Position numbers and translations under genes: made by a program. Under the pieces are notes generated by a model that searched no databases, was not told the origin of the DNA, and was given only the letters and a program-made list of their open reading frames with translations. From Chromobotia macracanthus (Eukaryota; Chordata; Actinopteri; Cypriniformes; Botiidae): a DNA stretch of 64,000 nt. Positions 57,712-64,000 of this stretch are shown here, piece by piece. Positions within the stretch are counted from its first letter, which is position 1. Each line of letters starts with the position of its first letter. The stretch is taken from the NCBI GenBank assembly GCA_036877525.1, contig JAZGTH010000041.1, forward strand, positions 3,626,001 to 3,690,000, written 5' to 3'.

Positions 57712-57915
57712 GTTACATTTTATTTCAATAGTCAACCTTAGACATACTAGTAACCATAAGTAACTTTGCAAATACATACAAATAATACTTGCAAAGTTAC
57801 TTATAGTCAGTAGAACATCTGTTGGGGAACCATCAAGATTAAGTGTTAGCAGATATCATAAGCAGACAGTGTACTAGTACTCTAATGACTGGTAGTTGAC
57901 AAGTAGTTTTTACTC
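57712..57915. repeat. Dispersed non-autonomous repeat, copy 3 of 3
   Basis: GGTTACATTTTATTTCAATA at the left, a TTTGCAAATAC...ACTTGCAAAGTTACTTATAG inverted word pair in the middle, and TGGTAGTTGACAAGTAGTTT at the right. It combines the parts seen separately near 30-185 and 24,027-24,207, so it is the best copy for defining the family. Confidence 0.6.
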
Positions 57916-57989
57916 AAAAAATTTGACTTCATGCACTTTAGCTGTGATTAACTTCAGCACAGAGTTAATGCTATATTGCCAACCCTGTG

Positions 57990-58275
57990 AGTGTTTGCTC
58001 CTCTGACATTAGCGGGTCAGGGCATATTAAATCAGTGCACGACAAGATTTATAATTTCTGTAGGGGGACCGAAAGGGGCATTGATTTCATATTTCTGAAA
58101 GATTAGTCTTGTAAAGGCACTTATAAAAACAACTATTACAGGCACTGAGATTTGGATGAGGAATAATGACAGAGCAGATCATTGGTGTGGAATGGCCTGT
58201 AACAGTCCTATGAATAGCAAAGCAGTGCATTACCCAGCTGTGCATGTATCATTTAATGTAACAAAATGAGCGATC
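57990..58275. other. Candidate conserved non-coding element
   Basis: Mixed composition, non-repetitive, no open frame. Includes GGGCATATTAAATCAGTGC, GATTTATAATTTCTGTAGG and GATGAGGAATAATGACAG. Inference from texture only. Confidence 0.2.
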
Positions 58276-58279
58276 TGCA

Positions 58280-59125
58280 ATGTGATATTTATTTTTTATG
58301 ATGCCAAGAAATAATTTTGCTGCATTATTATAACAGATTTTCTTACTTGTGGGCTTGTGCATCCAAATGTGTGTGAAAAACCCTGTGGCTCACACTACAA
58401 GCCCTGCTGCATTCCTCATGGTATTGTAATAAACCTCCCTCTATGCAATGTATGAACCACCATAGAGAAAATCCCCCTGGTGTACTAGTTAAATGAGGAG
58501 TCATGCAGAGACTCTTATAAGCAACTGGAACTGAGTCCTCTGCATACTGTTTCTTTTCTGGTATACAGCCTCTATACCAAGGTCTGCTGTAGGAGCCTTA
58601 GAGGTCTTAACTGTATTACAGACAAAGATGCTCTCAAAGGCCTCTGATATAATCAGCACAGATATTCCTGCTTCGCTATGAACAGAAGTGCTTACGTGAA
58701 TAATGAACACACACACATATCTATATTAGGGAGAGAAAGAAAAAGAATAAATATAAAAAGCAATACATACAATGATTCTGTCCATTAATTAAAGATAATC
58801 AATTGTTCAAACAGAGTTTATTAAGTAATCTTAGTTGCATTCTTAATGCTCAGTCTGACATTGTCTGACCAGAAACAAGTTCAACAGATGTTTTTAATAT
58901 GGGTGGAATCACAGTACTATCACAATACCTGAGCTACGATACAATATTATTGCAAATATATTGCTATGCCAACTTAATGGAATACAAACATTTGTGGTCT
59001 GTATATTAAAAAAGTCAATAAGACCATACCATATCATTATAATGAAAAAGCAATTCATTTTATTAATGTGTATTAATATGTGTATCGCCATGCAAAGTAT
59101 CGCAGTAGTATGCTGTATTGATTTT
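58280..59125. other. Non-coding DNA with a possible old repeat
   Basis: The stretch 58,915-59,110 contains CACAATACCTGAGCTACGAT and ACAATATTATTGCAAATAT, which recall a fish repeat rich in 'acgatac..tattgcgata' words. Boundaries are unknown. The stretch 58,440-58,700 is less AT-rich and unassigned. Confidence 0.3.
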
Positions 59126-59127
59126 TC

Positions 59128-59190
59128 CCACACTGCGTTCATTTTTCCCACACTGCGTTTTCCCACACTGCGTTATTTTTTTACTGCGTT
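59128..59190. repeat. Short minisatellite, unit TTTTTCCCACACTGCGTT(CA)
   Basis: Two full units and one shortened unit, followed by further ACTGCGTTA copies. It looks like a very local expansion. Confidence 0.9.
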
Positions 59191-59590
59191 ACTTTTTAAA
59201 TGAAACGCCCATAAAAGTTGCTTTTAAGAAATACAGATCCTTAGGTCAGACAGAAAGCTAGATTCATCAAGCATTGTTTTCATTCCTGTGTTCAGGCCCA
59301 GATTAACCATTTGGGTGCATTGTAATTACCATAAATGCCTATTTACTAATATTAATATTATTGTAAATTTATACAAATGTAAAGGTGTATGTGTGGCTAT
59401 AATGTGTTCAATTGACAGCCATTTCTATGGAGTATATCTAAGTTCTTTTCCATGTCTGTGTTGATGTTCTTCCTATTGAAACAGTATCTGGCTCGTCCCT
59501 TTTTTAAATGCTAATTTAAAAAATAATCTTTGAATCAGAGATCTTCAATGAGGTGTACAGACCAACAGAGTTTAGCTCCATAATAACAAT

Positions 59591-59957
59591 GTTAAAGCTG
59601 AAATCTGTAACTTTTGCCTCTGTACCGCCATCTCAGTTTAACACATAAAATTGTAAATTGCATTTATTTTCTTAACATGGATGACATGTTTAAATTCAAC
59701 TGCTGTTCACATTACAAATGCTATAACTTACCCAGACATACAATATAGTCGCAGAATGTTGTTCTTTCAGTTTACAGACGGACATCTCCTGCAAAAATCA
59801 ATCCAACAGCTCAAATTTTAAATCATTATTATAAACGTACCATTGTGAAGCAGGGTAAGGTAAGGAGATCATCTTTTACACTGATCTGTTATGTACTTGC
59901 TCAATAACTAATCTCTGTTTATTTTCAACCAAAAAAGTTACAAACTGCAGCTTTAAC
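59591..59957. mobile_element. TTAA-flanked MITE with ~26-bp terminal inverted repeats
   Basis: The left end is GTTAAAGCTGAAATCTGTAAC. The right end reads GTTACAAACTGCAGCTTTAAC, which is its reverse complement with few changes. TTAA lies at both edges (59,592-59,595 and 59,953-59,956), the target duplication of piggyBac and Kolobok type transposases. The 367-bp interior has no coding frame. The source transposase is not in the window. Confidence 0.8.
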
Positions 59958-60229
59958 AAAATGTATGGATCCAAAATTGAGGTCAGTAACATGTTATACT
60001 GTAAAATACAATTTCCTTAATTTATTAATGACTTTTGATTTCCATTTGCTTTATGTGGCAGCAACGGGCTGTAATATAGTTACAAGTAAATTTACCTTTT
60101 TTAAGGATGTTTTTATAGAAAACAGGGGAAAAATACTAATTAGAAAAATATTTGCAGTGTTATCCAGAGCAATACAAGATAAAAAGTAACAATTATAACA
60201 CATAAATTGTTAGATATATGCAAAACCTT

Positions 60230-60470
60230 GATCTTCCTCCTGTCTGCTGCTAGTGTGATTTAATGTTTTGCACTGTGTTATCTGTAAGCTGAGCTGTAAT
60301 TACATTAAATGCTAGTGTTTTGTCAAAGTAAACAGAGGCACCCTGGCACCCTGCACATTCCCTGACAGTGGTCCCTCAACATTGGGCTGTAATTACCTGA
60401 CTAGACAGAGTGCAGTGCTTTCCTCACAGTCATAGGTCCTTGTCATTGTTACCATCTCATTAAACATGAT
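60230..60470. other. Candidate conserved non-coding element
   Basis: Non-repetitive, mixed composition, with two GCTGTAATTAC homeodomain-type sites (about 60,292 and 60,388) and GATTTAATGTTTTGCACTG. No open frame. Texture resembles a deeply conserved vertebrate enhancer; not verified. Confidence 0.3.
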
Positions 60471-60644
60471 GATTGCTTAACAGGGACATATTAGGACTTT
60501 TGTTTGAAGAAGTGTGTTTTTATGTTCTTTGGCTTTTTAGAACAATTCAAATGTTTCCATGAGTCAATAAGTAAATTATAGCAAGCAGAATTTAGATTTT
60601 TCCTAAACATTGTATTGTATGCATCATATTGATAGAATATTGTA

Positions 60645-60735
60645 ACTGATTGCTAGACAGTTGCTGAGATGTTGCTATGCGGTTGCTATGTGGTTGTTAG
60701 AATGTTTTAGGTGGTCGCCATAGTTACTCACTGGC
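60645..60735. repeat. Degenerate GGTTGCTA minisatellite
   Basis: GTTGCTGAGATGTTGCTATG, CGGTTGCTATGTGGTTGTTA, then TTTTAGGTGGTCGCC follow the common fish minisatellite of GGTTGCTA and TGTT(C)TAGGTGG units. Confidence 0.7.
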
Positions 60736-60739
60736 CTAG

Positions 60740-61365
60740 TCAAAAGCCTCCAAGTCTGATATCTACACTGCCGAAAAAGGCCAGCTTATGTGACTGGTCT
60801 TCGTTTAGCTCTGCGTTGTGTGTATAGATGGACGGAATCAAACAACAGGAATTATTCAGGCCACATTTTGTTCTGCATGGATAAAACAACAAATCAAAAC
60901 AAGCTTGAATCTGTGGCCTTCTTTCACATTTGCTATTTGCAACCTATCAGTGAAAGGGATTATTTTAACCACGAAGCTTGCACATGCATGCTTATGAACT
61001 CATAGACTCTCTCCAAACATACATACTTAATATTATTCACACAAACTTTATACATGTTTAGATAAGAAAAAAGAGCTTTTAAGAACAAAATTACATGCAT
61101 TATTACAATAAACAAAACGCATATTAACGGAGCTTCAGTGCAACTCAACTCTCCTCAATCGCGTTTGCCGCGAACTAAGAGAGAGCAGCCGGAACACAAC
61201 ACTTAAAGGAACCACGTACTATATTTAACAATACACCAGCTGCTGAAAATAAACATAACTATGAAAATATGAAATCTCAAATATAAGAAATTAAAATTAA
61301 GAGTAACTGAGAATATAAAATTAAATAAAAAAACATATAGTACCTGTTACACTTAGATCAGCACT
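60740..61365. other. Unassigned non-coding DNA
   Basis: A 71-codon frame at 60,790-61,005 has no recognised domain. AT-rich elsewhere. Confidence 0.4.
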
Positions 61366-61369
61366 GAAT

Positions 61370-61690
61370 GAATTTCCATGCTGCTCCAGATTGGAAGCTG
61401 CTGGTCTAATTGGTGGACCAGAAAACCTTTTTAAAAACACCTTAAACCAGCCTAAGTTGGTTTACTGGACTTAAGCTTGTCTTAGCTGATTTAAGATGGT
61501 CTCCCAGCCAGGCAAAACTGGTCAAGCTGATCTCCTATCTTGGCCAGTCTTCTGTCTGGCTGGTTTAGCTTGTCAGAAAGCTGGTCCCTAAGACTTACCA
61601 GTTCAAAAGTAGCAAGAATCACTCTAAAACCAGCCAAGAAACAAGTCTGGCCAGACAAGCTAAGACAAGCAATCCTTCTTAGGTAGAGTA
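61370..61690. repeat. ACCAGC/GCTGGT repeat, copy 3 (longest)
   Basis: Contains AAACCAGCCTAAGTTGG, CTCCCAGCCAGGCAAAACTG, TGGCTGGTTTAGCTTGTC and AAAACCAGCCAAGAAAC. The left half tends toward CCAGC and GCTGG words pairing with the right half, so it could form a long imperfect hairpin. No coding frame. Confidence 0.65.
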
Positions 61691-63515
61691 GACATCTTAG
61701 CAGAGTAACCTGCACGGACTTCTTGATGATGGATAACCTAGTTTAGAAGCCAGGTGTGGACTCCAGTAGGGTACAGTAGCATTTGGTAACATATATTTAT
61801 ATATTATAAACCCCTTAACGTAGGTATAAACAATAAAAATAGTGAACTTTGGTACATCAGGACATTTTAAACGTTTTAAACACATTTTTTCACAATCCTT
61901 TCTCAGCAAGTACAACAATGCAAGTGCACAACTGAAGAACACTTAATGTAGGTCAGTCTTACTAGCTCAATGATCCTGTCCTGAATTTGAGAATGATGCT
62001 CACCTAATTAGGACAAAGGAAGTTCTATTTTTACCCTTAATCTATGCTTAGGAAATTTAAAAGTTAGAAATAAAGTCTTTGTTAGGTTAGCTATTCCCCA
62101 AGGCTTGCTAGAGGTAGAAATCATAAAGCAATTTGGAGGCTATAATTAATTGAGTTAAGACTAAATCCCAAAGTAAAACGTCATCATTCTCATCCCATTA
62201 GCATATAGCTAATTTTATTACATCAACGTGTGAGGGGAAAAGATATTTATGATTTAAAAAATTGTCTTTATGGCTTGAAGGATTTACCTTTCTTTGGTTT
62301 CAGGGTCAAATAATGCTTGAAAATTATCAAGCTGACAACCAGAGATTTGTGTTTTGGGCTGTGCCTGCTTGCTTGAAACATTCATTTGGATTTCTTTCAG
62401 TAGGTTTTGGTCCCAGTTGTCATAGTTTGATTTTATGGATCCGTTACTCTGTCTTGTAAGTCTTGATGTTCGAAACTTTGCATTTTACCAGGCATTACTC
62501 TTGACTTTGCAACTGCTAGGTGGCTAAAGACTCTTAATCAATTATATTCTGGAAAACTTTTATCAAAACACACTTCTTGTAGAAAGGAAGGTTTTGAGAG
62601 AAAAGTTGTCAAACTGCACAGCAGAAACAATGAAAACAAATTGGAAAATGTGTGTAGTTTTTGTAATTAGAATTTCTGTTTGTCTCCATATAATAAATTA
62701 TAATTATTTTAGTGACACTCAAACTCCAAAACAATGTATTGGGATTTCTAGTTCTAGTTTGCTAGTATGTTCTTTAGACAAAACAGCCAGATGATGGTAC
62801 TAACCTGGAAAACTTTGGTAAAACTTGTGCTTGCTATTTTTGTATATATTATGCATCAGTCAGTGAATGGACTTTGGGTGGTGTGTGGGTGAGACTGGCA
62901 GTCTGAACGGCTGGAAATTTCTATTTTCGCTTTTCTTAATGTTACTGCAGTGCTATTGTTTTCTGAAACAAGGCAAAATCAGGCTGTTGGTATCACAGAA
63001 GTTAGTAGTACTGTAAGGTTGTATTGATTGAACTTAAGGACAACAGTGTCATAGCCAGGAAATTGAAGTAGAGAGCGCACTTCAGAAAGTCCCCATTGGC
63101 TATGACCTTGAATAAACATGGAATTGTTTGGTAGATGCATTTTTTTACATACCTGATAATATCTGAGACTGTCTGAGACTTTTCTGACAAGCCCATTATT
63201 CCCATTTTTTTTCTCTAACATTCACTTATCAGAGGAGATTTATGGTCATTTTATACAACGATAAGTTACCACAAATGAGAAACGTGTCCTATCTTAATGT
63301 CAAATCACACCACTATTCATCTTAGCAGAAGTTCTGAACAATATACAGAGATATTTTGGTATTTTTTTTATGAGATATATGGCTTTGTGTTTAATGCTAC
63401 TCATCAAAGCCATTCACTAGCAAAGATTAATTCAAGGTCTGAAGAGAGACATTTCTGGTCTGAAATTCATTCACATCTGCAGAGAACAATAAACTGCCGA
63501 GTGACATACTGAAAC
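61691..63515. other. AT-rich non-coding DNA
   Basis: Only short open frames without domains. No transposon ends or RNA genes recognised. Confidence 0.4.
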
Positions 63516-63517
63516 CT

Positions 63518-63605
63518 AGGGCTTTGGCTTAGTGGGTGGCACATATCTAATAACAATTTGAGCTTTGGTGGCCATTTAAGAAAAAGAGTTTGAGTCAAGC
63601 TCTTG
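63518..63605 (+). repeat. Possible tRNA-derived SINE head (weak)
   Basis: TTGGCTTAGTGGGTGGCAC fits a Leu/Ser-type A-box, and GAGTTTGAGTCAAGC about 55 bp later is a poor B-box. Too degenerate to assign. Confidence 0.25.
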
Positions 63606-63729
63606 TCTCGTACAATTAATTTCTTGGAAACACTCAGGGCTTCACTCATTAATATGTATAAGCTGACATGAACTAACAATGAACAATACATTTTTACAGC
63701 ATTTAGTAATCTTTGTTAATTTAAGTTAA

Positions 63730-63915
63730 ACGAAAGTTATATGCCCATAATTTACTCACCCTCAAGCCATTCTAGGTGTATATGACCTTCTTCTTTCAGC
63801 CAAACAAAAAGTTTATTTTTAAAAAAATAATATCCTAGCTCTTCCCAGCTTTGTAATGGCACTGAACAGCACACAAGATTTTGAAGTTTTAAAAGCACAT
63901 CCATCCATAATAAAA
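63730..63915. repeat. MITE arm fragment
   Basis: CCATAATTTACTCACCCTCA, then AGCCATTCTAGGTGTATATG and ACCTTCTTCTTTCAGCC, follow the left-arm consensus of the TTAA-type MITE seen at 12.5 kb. It runs toward the window end and the right arm is not recognised. Confidence 0.55.
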
Positions 63916-64000
63916 GTAATCTATTCTCCAGTGGGTTAATAAATGTTTTGTGAAGTGAAATAATACATTTTTAAAAGAATATAATTAATATTTTGAGAAT

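Noticed and set aside
1..64000. CRISPR array, operon or prokaryotic system
   Set aside because: No regularly spaced repeats with unique spacers, no ribosome-binding-site-led gene runs, and all context is vertebrate repeats.

Overview
The window looks like non-coding chromosomal DNA from a teleost fish, most likely an ostariophysan or cyprinid-type genome. The background is AT-rich and no host protein-coding exon, rRNA or functional tRNA could be recognised. The lineage guess rests on repeat types I recognise from memory: a fish Tc1 family, Sushi-type chromoviruses, DIRS-like tyrosine-recombinase retrotransposons, a tRNA-derived fish SINE, TTAA-flanked 'ttaaagg' MITEs, and minisatellites built on ACCAGC or GGTTGCTA words. 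No database search was possible.

Layout. A 1.5-kb Tc1-like transposon with long inverted repeats and a broken transposase lies at 2.06-3.58 kb. From 3.6 to 13.9 kb the DNA is mostly AT-rich, with one stretch resembling a conserved non-coding element near 9.6 kb, a retroposon tail at 12.35 kb and a degenerate MITE at 12.5-12.9 kb. A DIRS-like element occupies 14.46-16.58 kb and keeps inverted terminal repeats, an internal complementary region, and reverse transcriptase and tyrosine recombinase remnants. A DIRS-type end with a tandem repeat lies at 19.93-20.72 kb, and another recombinase fragment at 32.1-32.67 kb. A minus-strand chromovirus (25.44-28.82 kb) has a complete 3' LTR, a purine tract, a chromodomain, integrase C-terminus, RT and protease remnants, and only part of its 5' LTR.

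A nested pair of LTR elements occupies 40.43-44.83 kb. A plus-strand chromovirus (40,761-44,606) interrupts a different LTR and is flanked by a perfect 5-bp duplication, CTTGT. Its 5' LTR is joined to gag through about 40 bp that resemble a SINE head. Two solo LTRs of one family lie in opposite orientations at 46.17-46.59 kb (duplication CAATG) and 55.17-55.69 kb (duplication GGTTT). A second Tc1 copy, internally deleted but with both TA flanks, lies at 54.19-54.74 kb. SINE copies, a non-LTR retroposon tail, MITEs, minisatellites and microsatellites fill much of the rest.

No genes work together here. Every coding remnant belongs to a mobile element, and each one read in detail carries a stop, frameshift, deletion or catalytic substitution, so all appear inactive. 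What the sequence records is insertion history: nesting, LTR-LTR recombination, internal deletion and truncation. No previously undescribed biological system could be supported. The most unusual structures are the SINE-LTR-gag junction and the deletion-derived Tc1 copy.
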